This document shows positions 1-10,622 of a stretch of 64,000 nt of DNA, one piece after another; the stretch's first letter is position 1; each line of letters opens with the position of its first letter. The stretch is from contig LR990060.1 of assembly GCA_905147135.1 (NCBI GenBank), positions 2,744,001 to 2,808,000 on the forward strand, written 5' to 3'. The notes under the pieces are model-generated. The model made no database searches and was not told where the DNA came from. It worked only from the letters and a program-made list of their open reading frames with translations. This stretch comes from Blastobasis lacticolella. Its lineage: Eukaryota; Arthropoda; Insecta; Lepidoptera; Blastobasidae. The translations under genes and the position numbers were made by a program.

Positions 1-2
1 AA

Positions 3-1991
3 AAATGGGATTCAAAAGCAGTGAACATGATATTTGTTGGATACTGTGAGCACACTAAAGGGTACAGAATGTATGATTTAAACAGGAAGCAGATATATAA
101 TAGCAGAGATGTTGTCTTTCTAGAACATACAGTCAAGAATAATTGTGTGATAATGCCACTTACCACTTTACAGCAACAAGAAAATGATGCTGAATCTGAT
201 ACCGAAACCGCAACTAATATGACTTCGGAAGAAGAACAATTATTTGATGCAACCAGTGAAACGTCAATTGTCTCATGTGAATCAGATAGTGATCCAGAAT
301 ATGTACCGAATAAAATTCAAGATTTTAAGCCACATAGCAACGTAACTTTAAGAGCAAGAAACATGAAACCTACTACATATTTTTGTCAAGAAGATAGTTC
401 AGATAGCTCCGAGCAAGCTGCAGCATCCATGTTATTGAAGGAACCGGAGACCTTAGAAGAAGCTCTTTCTGGCCCGAAGGCAAAAGAGTGGAAATATGCC
501 ATGAACTCTGAGTATGAGTCCCTCCTCCAGAATAATACATGAACGCTAGTATCTCTTCCAGAAAATAAAAGGGTCATTCCTTGTAAATGGGTTTTTAAGC
601 TAAAAACAGATGCTAATGGTGAACTTGTTCGTTATAAAGCAAGATTGGTCATAAAAGGCTATATTCAAAGAAAAGGATCTGAATACAATGAAATATTTGC
701 TCCAGTCGTACGACACACATCAATTAGATATTTACTTGCTGTGGCGGTTAAAAATAAATTATACATTGAACAAATGGATGCAGTAACTGCATTTCTGCAA
801 GGCGACATAGATACAGAAATATATATGAGTCAACCACCAAGTTATGAACATGGAGACGAAGTATGCAGATTAAATAAGTCCATTTATGGTCTGAAGCAGG
901 CCAGTCGCCAATGGAATTTGAAGCTTACATCTGCATTAAAAGATTTGGGGATGAAGAGCACATCGGTGGATCCATGTGTGTACTACAAAATTGAAAATGG
1001 AAGCATTTTGTTTATACTCATCTATGTGGATGACTTGTTAATTTTTTATAATAATGTGCAAAAGGGTGAAGAAATAAAACACCAACTGAAGAGTAAATTT
1101 TATATGAAGATGCTTGGTCCTGTCAGTCATTTCATTGGTTGGAGAATAAAACAGAATATAACCAGAGACCAAATACAAATTGATCAAACTGCTTACATTG
1201 AAAAAGTTTTACGGCGATTTAAAATGACTGAATGTAATCCTGTTTGTTCGCCGAGTGATCCCAATGCCAAATTAATTTGTACAGAAGAGAAAAATATAAT
1301 TAAAAATGTTCCTTATCAAGAAGCTATTGGAAGTTTACTTTACTTGTCACAAGGCACAAGACCAGATATTTGTTTTATTGTAAACAGATTAAGCAGTTTC
1401 AACAATTATCCAGAATTGCTACACTGGTTAGCAATAAAAAGGGTGCTGAGATATTTAAAAGGAACGCAAGAATATAAATTGATATTCAATCATAATGAAG
1501 ATGAAACAAGGGTGTTTGGCTACTGCGATTCTGATTGGGCTTCAGATGTTAACAGTCGGAGGTCTTGCTCTGGCTACACTTTTCTGTTTCAGGGTGCTAC
1601 AATTTCATGGTGTTCCAAACGCCAAAATACTGTTGCATTGTCGACCATGGAGGCAGAATATATGGCATTAGCTACTGCTACTCAAGAAGCAATGTGGTTA
1701 AGAAACATGGAGTCGGAGCTGCATGGAGATCTCATGGATGCACCTACTGTCATGTATTGTGATAATCAAAGTGCTATTAAATTTGCAGGCATTGATTCAT
1801 ACTGTGCCCGCAGCAAACACATCGACATAAGATACCATTTTCTTCGGGAAAAAGTTGCCAATAAGGAAATAGAACTTAATTATGTTGGGACGCAGAATAT
1901 GGTTGCCGATATACTTACCAAATCATTACCTCAGAAGAAGACTGATGATTGTTCCAAGGCTATGGGTTTGCAATTAAGAAGAGGATGTTGA
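3..1991 (+). pseudogene. pol: Ty1/copia pol, C-terminal part, one in-frame stop
   Basis: The frame is open from the window edge (codon 1 at position 3) to TGA at 1989-1991, apart from a single TGA at 540-542 (codon 180). Codons 1-60 resemble the end of the copia integrase (IFVGYCE..TKGYRMYDL, SRDVVFLE). After an acidic linker comes the copia reverse transcriptase, with KWVFKLK, the APVVRHTSIR region and the YVDD active site at codon 341. RNase H follows, with Asp in CDSDW (codon 509), Glu in MEAEYMA (codon 550), Asp in CDNQSA (codon 587) and SKHIDIRYHF. Copia elements usually have Trp just before this linker-RT join, so the stop looks like TGG changed to TGA. Gag, protease and most of integrase lie outside the window. 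No other frame damage is visible, so the copy is probably fairly young. Confidence 0.93.
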
Positions 1992-2330
1992 AATTTACGT
2001 TTAATGAGGAGTTTTCCAATAGGTATCTAAAGCATTCCTAACCACTCACTAGATGGCGCCCCGACAATTTTGGTAATTGATAATCGCTTGAAATAGGTTC
2101 TTAGCAAACACGATATAAACACTGGGTACGTTGTATTGGATAATATTGTATTTGTCAATAGTTTTCAACCATTTTAGAGGTTGTAATAATAATGGAGCAT
2201 AGTGCCAACTTCTATAAATATTTCTTTTTACCTATCGTTCAACCTTTAACAGTTATGTTTATGTTAATAAACGTTTTATTTTTAAGTTACATATTAATCG
2301 GCTGCATGAAATCACTGCCACCATCATAAC
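1986..2330 (+). mobile_element. Probable 3' LTR of the copia element
   Basis: A purine-rich tract (AAGAAGAGGA) ends at 1985 and is followed by TG, the usual LTR start, overlapping the pol stop codon. Inside are a TATA-like box at 2213-2220 and an AATAAA signal at 2266-2271, in the order expected for U3-R-U5. The right edge is an estimate because the 5' LTR is outside the window and cannot be compared. Confidence 0.65.
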
Positions 2331-2370
2331 GATTAAAAAAAGATTACCAAAATTGTAGGAGCGCCATCTA
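2050..2370. repeat. 28-bp imperfect inverted repeat across the LTR end
   Basis: Positions 2050-2077 and 2343-2370 are reverse complements with a few mismatches, sharing TAGATGGCGC and ACAATTTTGGTAAT. One arm is inside the proposed LTR and the other is at or just beyond its end. They may be the ends of a separate small element. Confidence 0.6.
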
Positions 2371-2559
2371 TTGATGATGTCGGGTCCATAAATTCTGTGC
2401 CTCCTCCCTTTTTACCGAGTTGTCAATACATGCAGTCAACTAATTTTGTGTCCCGTCTTTTATTTAAGTAAATACACCAAATTAGTGATAAATAATAATA
2501 AATATCCATCAAGTTCCTCATAACATTCCCGCCAGGGTTGAAAAAAAAACATATTTTTT

Positions 2560-2680
2560 CAGGATCGGGAGCGCATGGGTGATGCCCCTGGTATTGCAAA
2601 CGTCCATAGGCTGCGGTGACTGCTTACACAGACAGGCATAAGCATGTTTGCCACCTTAGTGGTATAAAAGACACAGCTAA
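2560..2680 (-). repeat. Dispersed repeat family E, copy 1
   Basis: About 120 bp is shared with 8672-8795 (opposite orientation) and 53190-53310. All three contain the block that reads TTTATACCAC..AGGTGGCAAAC on one strand. No coding capacity is seen; it is probably a decayed SINE or MITE. Confidence 0.6.
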
Positions 2681-2739
2681 CTTAAATTCTCTCAAGTACA
2701 TAGCCAGTAGATTCACTAATGGCTATGTACTCAAGTATT

Positions 2740-3237
2740 AGGTGGGCATATCAACTGAAAATGTTGTTTAATCATTTTATTTCTGTTAAAAAATGACAGT
2801 GACTGAGTAAATAATAATAATAAGTGGAAAAAAAGATAACTAAGCAGTCAACCCACTATGGAAATACCTGCCAGGCAACGATGCAAAAACTTGTCGGCAC
2901 ACAGAACTCGTGAAACAACTTAGACATACCCCATCTCATAGTTTATACGACCTAAGCAGTTCTCCCATTCACGTATTCTTCGTTTTACGATTGAAATTTC
3001 GGTTAAGTGTTTTCCGTTGGATTGAACGGCTGTGGAATGGAATGAGTTCCATTGCAGGTTTTAGTGTTATGACGGAGTGCACTAGACACTGGATAGGTGC
3101 ACTAGACACTAGGGATAAAGTGTCCATCAAGGTGGTATTGCAGCGGTGCGCTTTGGACTTGGAGAAGGAGCTTTTTAGGGTACCGAATAAGAATAAGTAT
3201 CGTTTATTGCCTTAATTTAACAGAATATAGTGATATT
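2740..3237. other. No recognised gene
   Basis: A 101-codon open frame at 2910-3215 (+) matches no family I recognise and contains a short direct repeat (GTGCACTAGACACT twice near 3080-3110). I see no splice or promoter context for it. Just to the left, a 12-bp-stem hairpin lies at 2695-2731. Confidence 0.5.
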
Positions 3238-3369
3238 ATTATATTAGACGGGACTTACACGCGACGTACCTTTTCGATTTGTTTTCCCGACGTTTCGAGA
3301 AGACTTCTCGTGACCACGGTGAGTGTACCTGTAAAAGGTACGTCGCGTGTAAGTCCCGTCTAATATAAT
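3238..3369. mobile_element. Fold-back element, family FB, copy 1
   Basis: The ends at 3238-3275 and 3332-3369 are perfect or near-perfect inverted repeats around the core AGACGGGACTTACACGCGAC. A second copy at 20889-21191 has the same termini and inner motif (TTTTCCC.ACGTTTCG) but a longer centre. It has no coding capacity. Confidence 0.85.
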
Positions 3370-3459
3370 CATATGTTTAAAGTACGCGAGTTTAGTTTGA
3401 AATAAACAAAATATCGTGACTTATCACTGAGTCTCATCATTTCGCTAATTTACTTTAAT

Positions 3460-3530
3460 ACTTTATTTATTTTTATTTATTTATTTCACAGTTTCATTTA
3501 TTTATTTATTTATTTATTTCATACTTATAG
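3460..3530 (+). repeat. (TTTA)n low-complexity tract
   Basis: Runs of TTTATTTA are broken by TTTCACAGTTTCA. It may be the tail of a minus-strand LINE fragment, but no 3' UTR is recognisable. Confidence 0.7.
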
Positions 3531-3787
3531 TGACTAAACAATAAAAATAACTAAGGCAAATAGACCTGTCTCAGCTTATGCTGTCACGGGACGGTGTTGT
3601 TCCGTGACGGAAGAGAGGCGAGAGCTTTTTGTATGTATGAATAACTAAAGATAAAAACGCAAGATCACTTTCTTGTCTACCTTGTAGCCAGCGTAATTAC
3701 AGGCATTTAATTTTCGTCCTCACGTGATGGTGATGGTTGTTTTTCCCATGCATTCGCTATTTGATGACTACTGTGTAATGTACAGTA

Positions 3788-4038
3788 GAGCTCGTCTAGT
3801 CTAAAATGACGCGCCCCACTACTTAATTAGTTGATTTCGATGTGTGAGTGCAAATATTGATAACGACACTTCATCTGTGTGGGAGCCAATGAACGACGCG
3901 TGCTCCTACGTTTGAATATCACCGGCAACTGAATGACCAATTACAACGGCATTTGTATATGTATTGCGTCCATATTTTAAACTTGCTTGTGTGCATTAAT
4001 GCGATAGTGGGGCGCGTCATTTTAGATTAGACGAGCTC
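3788..4038. mobile_element. MITE, TA target site, about 34-bp inverted repeats
   Basis: The left end GAGCTCGTCTAGTCTAAAAT.. is mirrored by the right end finishing at 4038, with one mismatch over the outer 34 bp. TA dinucleotides flank both sides (3786-3787 and 4039-4040), as expected for Tc1/mariner-type insertion. The 251-bp length and lack of an ORF make it non-autonomous. Confidence 0.82.
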
Positions 4039-4329
4039 TACCAACGTTTACATATAGAACGACAAAAGTGGAGCACGATATGAAATGAATGATAATTTTT
4101 TTTAAGCAAAATTTTAAATTCATAAAAATAAAATAATACAAAGTCATCAATACAATGTCAAAACTTAATACTAATTTAAACAATATATCTTTGTAAACGT
4201 ATAATGATAAAATAGTGTAAAAGTATAACGTTTTAAGAGAGGTAGGGCATAGCAGGGTAATCCCGTTCGAATTGGAGCCGCCCGACTGTTGAAGTACCTC
4301 TACCTTACAGAATACCGCAGCTAAACAAT

Positions 4330-4640
4330 ACTCTTTTAAATAGTATTGTGTTTCTGCCGGTGAGTAAGGTTTCCAGTGCTCCATTGGGTGGGGATTTGGG
4401 GAACCGTGGCTTTGGCAGTGGAGGGGCATTTGCCTTTTTGCTGCCAGATCAACGTGCTATAGAGGTGGGCAACGCAGTAGGCAGTGGTGACTACTTCCCA
4501 TCAATTAGCCCGCTTGCCTTTTTGCCTACCGTACGTCATAAAAAAAAAGTTTTATAATAGCGGTAGCAAAGAAGAAATCGCAATCGGGAAGGCTGATGAC
4601 CGCTTTCCATCAGGTGGACAGTTTGACCATGACCTGGGGA
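4330..4640 (-). repeat. Dispersed repeat family D, copy 1
   Basis: It shares the block CACTGCCAAAGCCACGGTTCC (read on the minus strand) with 24717-24905 and 46713-46935. Shorter pieces occur at 16095-16180 and 58865-58950. The apparent ORF here is a by-product of the repeat. Confidence 0.65.
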
Positions 4641-4654
4641 GGCCCCAGTGAATA

Positions 4655-4820
4655 CAGGATGTTAATATATGTATGAAGCCGTGAACTGGATGGAGTGCTA
4701 GACATATTAAAACGATAGGTACAATTATTTCTGTCGTACGTGGAATAATTGTACCTATCGTTTTCATACGTTTAGCACACAGCAGTACTCGGTTTCATAC
4801 ACATATTATGTAACACCCTG
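4655..4820. mobile_element. Fold-back MITE, family M1, copy 1
   Basis: Termini CAGG(A/G)TGTTA and TAACACCCTG are flanked by TA (4653-4654 and 4821-4822). The centre is an inverted repeat of an AACGATAGGTACAATTATT-like motif. A larger relative is at 10324-10588. It is inserted at the edge of dispersed repeat I. Confidence 0.8.
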
Positions 4821-4823
4821 TAT

Positions 4824-4985
4824 AACATAACCGACAGAAACAGTCGGATTACCCCCGACGACGTTTACATACACTCAAATATTTTAAAACTACTGGACCG
4901 ATTTTAATAACCCAAAGCTAAGAACAATCTCGTTTTAACTAGCTTTCTAGTAGGGAACTACGATACACATATTAAAACTTATAGA
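4824..4985 (+). repeat. Dispersed repeat family I, copy 1
   Basis: It resembles 6800-7020 (ATAACCTAACCGAAAG.., GAACCATCTCGATT..) and, over its last third, 10083-10195. Blocks such as AAACCGCATCAAAATC are typical of decayed insect repeats. No gene is seen. Confidence 0.55.
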
Positions 4986-5490
4986 CATAGACATAGACAG
5001 TATTTTATTCGGATCCTCATTACATCCTTAACCTAAGGTAAGTACAGTAAATTATAATTATTAAAAATAACATAAGACCAGCCAGTGATGTAACGGAAAC
5101 CGAAATGGACCAGTCTCAGCATAACTCATAGTCTCATTATAACAAGATGGACTCCTTTAAATTACTCGTTGCCATCTTCCGACAGTTTTCAACCAAAACT
5201 AGCCCATTTCCCAGACCCCAGACCCATCATAGTACTTTCCGCATACCATCTCGGGCCTAACCGCTGAGTTACCCATCGAGTGCTGAGCAAACGAAGACTG
5301 TTCAAGGGGAGACTCCAACTGCTCATAACTGGTTAGCGATGCTATGTTGGGCGATCCTACTCTGGTTAGGGTTTCGTAGGCGTAAGGTGAAAATGAAACC
5401 CTATTATTGAGCGTACCGAATTCGGAGTAAGTAATTTTAGAGAAAAATGTCCTTATAAGCATTTAAAAAAATTATAATTATGCAGTTTTT

Positions 5491-5578
5491 AAGTTGTCTA
5501 GCACCCATAACACAAGCTTTGCTTACTTTGGCGCTAGATGGCGCTGTGTGAATTGTTCAAACATATTTATTTATTTAT
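5491..5578 (+). mobile_element. SINE family A, 3' tail only
   Basis: It carries the family's 3' signature: CACCCATAACACAAGC, then GATGGCGCTGTGTGAATT and a TTTAT-rich end. The tRNA-like head is missing. Confidence 0.75.
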
Positions 5579-6111
5579 ATTTCGTTCTCAAACCAATATC
5601 CAGAAAGAAACAAACATTAACAAATGAATGAATGAATGTTATTATATCACCATGTAAAGCAATAAATAAATGACTAATTACTAAAAATGATTCAGAAAGA
5701 CAAGGAAGCAAATCCTCCACAAATGAAAGTGCACTTAAAGCAAATCGTCTTTGATTTAAATTGTCATGACTGTCTGTCTACCACAGTGCTGTTTTGGAAC
5801 CGTAATAGATAGACATCATAGTACTTTCCGCATACCATCTCGGGCCTAATCAGACTTCCCTATCGCTCTAGTGCTGAGCAAACGAAGACTGTTTAAGGGG
5901 AAACTCCAACTGCTCATAACTGGTTAGCGAAGCTGTGTTGGGCGATCCTGTTCTCGTTAGGGTTTCGCGGACGGAAGGTGAAAATGGAACACTAATATTG
6001 AGCTTACTGAATTTCGGAGAAGGTAATTTTAGAGTAAAATGTCCTTATAGGCATTTCGTTCTCAAATCACAATGTCTGGAAAGGAACAAAAATGAATAGG
6101 AAAGAACAGGT

Positions 6112-6283
6112 GTCGAATTTTTAAATCGCTCGCATGTATGCAAGATGCTGATATTCCTTAATTCTTTACTGTAATCTTTCAGTGCTGTCAATGTGATTTT
6201 AAAAATATTGAAATTTTCATGCCGAAATCAAAATTGAAAACCATCCTAACCAAGGCGAGCTATTCAAAAATAGATCCCCAAGA
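6112..6283. mobile_element. Small inverted-repeat element, family M2, copy 1
   Basis: The left end (TTTTTAAATCGCTCGC) and right end (GGCGAGCTATTCAAAAATAG) are inverted. Comparison with unit 1 of the tandem duplication shows it is an insertion. Relatives are at 9118-9506 and perhaps 22329-22494. The outer edges are accurate only to a few bases. Confidence 0.65.
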
Positions 6284-6399
6284 AGCAAATAGTTCACAAA
6301 TGAAAGTGCGCTTATAGCTAATCGTCGTTATCGGAAATTGTCTGTCTACTACAGTAATGTGTTTTTGTAAGACACTTGAAATTTTCCCAGAATACTAAG

Positions 6400-7347
6400 A
6401 CTGGTGGAATGACAGAACGCTGAGTACCGGCTGACTTTAAAATTGTAAGAATTTCTATGCAACGAATTACATCAAACGTCGCAATGTCAATTGTCAAATT
6501 TATATAATTTCAGTACGCAGCGCCCTGTGCGCATTTGGCATTTGTTATAACTAGTTCCCAAGTATAGCCAATTGTAGCCAAGTATAGGCAATTAAAATAT
6601 GTCAAATATTGAAGATTATCCTCGTAGAAAAAATAAAGCTGATGAAGTCTACATTCATGCAAACGTACCAAAGTTTCGAATTCAACACAGTTTTACCAAG
6701 CACACGTTGCTCGTGTTGTTGTTTACCTGTAGTTAATAATCCGAAAGGTAATTACTGGCTTCAACCAGGTATTTGCCTAAAATTACTTGCTTTCATTATT
6801 TATAACCTAACCGAAAGAAAAAGTCGGATAACCTCCGACCAAGTTTACCTAAACTCAAATATTATCTAAACTACAGAACCGACTTTAACGAAACAAAGCT
6901 AAGAACCATCTCGATTAAACTGGCTTTCAAATAGAGAAAACCACATCAAAATCGGTCCACGATGCCACAGACAAACACACAAAGTCACAGATACATATGT
7001 CAAACTTATAACACCCCTTTTTTCTCATCAGACACAACTCTCGTGGATTAAAAATGATACAGAACCCTTCACACGAGTCCGACTCGCACTGAACCGAATT
7101 TCAAGACTCCCGTCTCTCGTATTCTGAAACGGGGAAATATGGAATGGAAAAATATGCCATTAAATTGTATTGCGGCCTCAGAGCCATGTTGACCGTCTCA
7201 CTAGAGAGGATTGCTTCGAATTATTGTTATGAGACGTTCGCCTATTATATTAGAAGGCTCTGAATATAGCTTAGGTTGTAGAGGTTTCGCTTGAAGATTT
7301 CTCTGGGATACTAGCTTTGTGGTGAGTCGGAAAATTGAATTTGAACG
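6400..7347. other. No gene; includes dispersed repeat I copy 2
   Basis: Positions 6800-7020 are repeat family I. An 86-codon frame at 6609-6869 overlaps that repeat and is not credible as a gene. Nothing else is recognised. Confidence 0.5.
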
Positions 7348-7475
7348 CTTTGAATGAATGAATGAATAACACTTTATTGCACATTTAAAATAATACAATG
7401 GGTACTTTTAACAACAGGGGAAGCAACAGGCGGCCTTAAAGCGATTTCTTCCAGGCAACCTTTTTGGATAGAAAA
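7348..7475 (-). mobile_element. LINE 3' end with (CATT)n tail
   Basis: Read on the minus strand, a 3' UTR-like sequence runs through TGTATTATTTTAAATGTGC to a polyadenylation-like AATAAAG, then CATTCATTCATTC. This is the usual layout of a lepidopteran LINE 3' terminus. No coding sequence is attached. Confidence 0.6.
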
Positions 7476-7504
7476 CTGTCACTACAAAAGGCAAGTACAA
7501 ACTG

Positions 7505-7838
7505 ACGACGGTAATTTAGTGGTTAACATCTGCCGGTCTGCCACACAGAAGTCCCGGGTTCGATTCCCGGTCGAGCACAAATTGAAATGATGAATTTTAT
7601 TTATTTGCAAGTTCACAAGATAAAACAAGCACTGCACACTCTCTAGAAAGAAATCTCTTCCAGCAGGCCTACATTTAATCAGCAGGCAGGGATTTTAATC
7701 TCTGTTACGAGTCTGAGTGTTACTTATATGTAAAATAAGTATGTATTTGAAAGTATATACGTAGTTTATCAGTTGTCTAGCACCCATAACACAAGCTTTG
7801 CTTACTATGGCGCTATGTGAATTGTCCGAACATATAAA
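7505..7838 (+). mobile_element. SINE family A, copy with internal insertion
   Basis: The tRNA-like head is decayed at its A box but has a clear B box (GGTTCGATTCC) near 7557. The body is interrupted at about 7597-7680 by unrelated sequence and then resumes at GGATTTTAATCTCTGTTACG, ending in the family tail CACCCATAACACAAGC..GGCGCTATGTGAATTG. Confidence 0.78.
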
Positions 7839-7839
7839 A

Positions 7840-8670
7840 GAACGGTGTCGATGACGAGAATCTTGGATTTGGAGAAAAGACAAGGGTGGCAACTTGAGAA
7901 AAGTCGTAGACTACTTTTATCTCCAAACGTATATCTGAAGAGGGTGAGACGAATATTTTTATTGGGAACTTATAAATTCTCAAGTTGAAGATATAGCGTT
8001 GATTCACACGGGCGACAAAAGGTAGTAAGCTAGACCTGTGGCCCTAGCACAAGTTGCTCTAGCGCGCGATAAGCGTGAAAAAGCGCGACATAGCTATTGC
8101 TATCTCTTTCGTCTTAGTATTGAGAGAAAGAGACAAACGCTCTCTGGCGCGAGCTTTGTCGCGGACACATTTCTGGCACGACTTCGTCTGCTTACACGTA
8201 CTTTACCCCTATCTTCCCTTTTTTTCTTGCTTATAAACTTTCCATTTGAATCACTCTATTGTTGAAAACCACATTAAAATTCGTTGCGTAGTTATAAAGA
8301 TCTATGCGTACATAGATACATAGGGCAGACACCGGACAACGACTTTGTTTCATACTATGTATAGATAGTAAAAGCGAAAATATAAAAATATCGGTGTTTG
8401 CAGAGATAATGTTATTAACTTTCTATATACATAGTTCTTAGAGGGTTTGGATGAACGTTTGTTCTCTTTTATGCAGAAGCTACCGAACATGTTTTGACGA
8501 ATTTTGTATTCGTCTCTGTAGATACAAAAATCCCGAGATTCAATGTGGTTTACGCGGGAAAATTCAAAACTCAAGTTCCAAATAACTTAACAAAAATTTT
8601 TTTGTTTATCTTCAAGTGACAATTCTCTTTATAATTATAAACAATTACTGAAGTACTCTAATCGAAACTT
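7840..8670. other. No gene; includes dispersed repeat G copy 1
   Basis: Positions 8171-8355 are repeat family G (GACTTCGT.., CTTGCTTATAAAC, ATCCGTTGCGTAGTT-like, TTTCATACTATGTA), shared with 22895-23085 and 51301-51490. The rest is unassigned. Confidence 0.5.
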
Positions 8671-8671
8671 T

Positions 8672-8795
8672 TTTTTATACCACAAAGGTGGCAAACAAGC
8701 TTACGGCCTGTCTGATGGTAAGCAGTCACTGCAGCCTATGGATTGCAATACCCGGGGCATCACCCACACATTGCCGACCCCGTAAAACCCTTCCA
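8672..8795 (+). repeat. Dispersed repeat family E, copy 2
   Basis: It begins TTTATACCACAAAGGTGGCA and contains CTGATGGTAAGCAGTCACTG and GGGGCATCACCCA, matching 2560-2680 in inverse orientation. The open frame that follows (8816-9109) is unrecognised. Confidence 0.6.
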
Positions 8796-9117
8796 CCCCT
8801 TTCTTCAAGAACTCCATGTTGTACCTGAAACTTCAAAATAAATTAGTATACCTTTTTGAACCTAAACTCCGAAACGAGACCTTACAAGATAAAAGAAAGG
8901 CCGCTTTAAAAACCACTAAGGCGATGCCTAAAGCTTTATTGGAGGCAAAACTCCTCGGTACATGTCCTCAATCTATCGTCTATTCAGGCAATATTGCTGG
9001 GCTTCCGACTTTTTGGCCGCCTGCCGATAAGACACCCTTCGCCACGGAGGTCGGAAGAGATAGAGGTTGTTTGGCACCGGACGAAAAAAGGGGGATGGTG
9101 TATGTTTAAGCTGCCTG

Positions 9118-9506
9118 AATATCTGAGGCTCTATTTTTGAATCGCTCGCCTGTATTCGAACGGCGGTTTTCAATTTTTATTTTAGTTTAGTTTTAGTAAA
9201 AATTTAATATTATTTATGTCACATTGGCTATTGCGAGAGATTACGGTTCAAAAACAGGAAAAAAGAGCACCATGCATCAAAATATCGAATTTTATATACA
9301 TACATACATAAAGCTCACGCCTGTGTCCCACAGGTGGGATAGGCAGAGACTATGGACCGCCACTTTGCTCTGTCCTGACACAATTCCCTAGCCTCGCATA
9401 TATCCACAACTCTTTTCATACATCTTCTTTTATTAGAATTTTACATGTCTAAAATCAAAATTGAAAACCGTTTGATTCGAGGCGAGCGATTCAAAAATAA
9501 TTAACG
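9118..9506. mobile_element. Inverted-repeat element family M2, copy 2
   Basis: About 55-60 bp at 9127-9188 (CTATTTTTGAATCGCTCGCC.., GGTTTTCAATTTTTATTTTAG) are mirrored at 9446-9506. Between the arms lies a block at about 9290-9430 (AGCTCACGCCTGTGTCCCAC.., CTCTGTCCTGACACAA) that recurs at 11740-11870. That block is probably a separate nested repeat. Confidence 0.7.
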
Positions 9507-9730
9507 TACCAATGACTCTGTACATTAGTTGAAAACTAACCGATACTCTTGCGTATGAGGGAAAACATTGTAATAAAACCTGCATATTCAAACGACTTAA
9601 TGTTTTACTATGATCCAATCTGTTCATGTTACCCTTGGAAGCAGGATTACGGAGGTCAGATGGCAGTGGCTCCATTTTAATTATCTGAACTGCAAAATCC
9701 TGCATCATGGTCAAGGCGGACCCTAATTTT
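9507..9730 (+). mobile_element. SINE family F, body only
   Basis: It matches 60305-60530: GTACATTAGTTGAA.ACTAACCG, GAGGGAAAACAT, GAGGTCAGATGGCAGT, AATCCTG.ATCATGGTCA. The tRNA-like head present at 60232 is missing here. Confidence 0.72.
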
Positions 9731-10207
9731 AATATTATTATTACAAAGAGACAGCTTGTCTTTGAGGTACTTATTTGTGAGGATGCCACTGGTGTTTTAC
9801 AATTACCAACAGTAATTCGACCCATATCCATGTCATCGAAAACTAGAGTGATGTATCGCTAAACCTATAAAGTTTTATTACTTAACGCCATACGTTTCTT
9901 TAGTCCAAGATTAGAGAGGCCTTATAAGAAAACTCACTGTTACCCAAAATGAAATGAAAAGGGCTAAAGGGCTTATGCTCGGAGTCTCGTTGCACGATTG
10001 AATTAGAAATGAGGAGATCCAAGGTCACCGACATAACTCTATCCAGTAGTCCATGGGGAACAGGGGGAATCCTGTGAAAAATTAGCTTTCACATAGAGAA
10101 AACCGCATCGAAATCAGTCCATCAGTTCGGGAGCTACGATACCAGAAACAGACACACAGATACACGTCAAACTTGCAACACATCTCTATTTTCGTCTGGG
10201 GTTTTTA
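9731..10207. other. No gene
   Basis: Ordinary AT-rich sequence. A piece of repeat family I is visible at 10083-10195 (AGAAAACCGCATCGAAATC). The minus-strand frame over 9433-9831 lies in repeats. Confidence 0.5.
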
Positions 10208-10622
10208 ATGGCTTTACTTTGGGGCTACATCGCGTCGCCATCTAGCCCCAAAGTAAGCAAAGCTTGTGTCATGGATGTTAGATAACTGATAAACTACTTA
10301 TATACTTTTTTAAAATACTTATACAGGGTGTTACATAATATATGTATAAAGCCGTGAACTGGATGGAGTGTTAAACATAATAAAACGATAGGTACAATTA
10401 TTTCTGTCGTACGTGAATTTTTTTTATATAACATATGTATGAAGCCGTGAACCGTATAGAGTGCTAAATGTATGAAAACGATAGGTACAAAAATTCCACG
10501 TACAACAGAAATAATTGTACCTATCGTTTTATTATGTTTAACACTCTAACCAGTTCACGGCTTTATACATATATTATGTAACACCCTGTATAGTCCATCC
10601 GTAACTGAAATTAAAATTTATC
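10208..10622 (-). mobile_element. SINE family A split by a fold-back MITE
   Basis: The minus-strand tail (GGGGCTA, AAGCAAAGCTTGTG, ATAACTGATAAACTACTTATA) breaks off at 10321 and resumes at 10591 with CCGTAAC.GAAATTAAAATT.ATCATTT, the normal next part of the family. The MITE at 10324-10588 occupies the gap. The head end runs into an (ATTTC)n tract. Confidence 0.75.
10324..10588. mobile_element. Fold-back MITE, family M1, copy 2, nested in a SINE
   Basis: Termini CAGGGTGTTACATAATATAT and its complement at 10569-10588 are flanked by TA on both sides. The arms are about 100 bp and nearly perfect. A second, diverged half-copy of the motif in the centre suggests one copy inserted into or recombined with another. 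Confidence 0.88.

Larger units (their letters stand above)
5221..6400 (+). repeat. Two-unit tandem duplication, each unit with its own insertion
   Basis: Unit 1 starts at 5221 and unit 2 at 5813. The first 245 bp of each (ATCATAGTACTTTCCGC..) are about 85-90% alike. After that, unit 1 carries a SINE fragment (5491-5578) and unit 2 carries a small inverted-repeat element (about 6112-6283). Beyond each insertion the homology resumes (GAAGCAAAT..CACAAATGAAAGTGC). The duplication therefore predates both insertions. Confidence 0.8.

Noticed and set aside
4348..4557. Frames MFLPVSKVSSAP..GGDLGNRGFGSGGAF at 4348 and 46917
   Set aside because: Both are translations of dispersed repeat D and share its decay.
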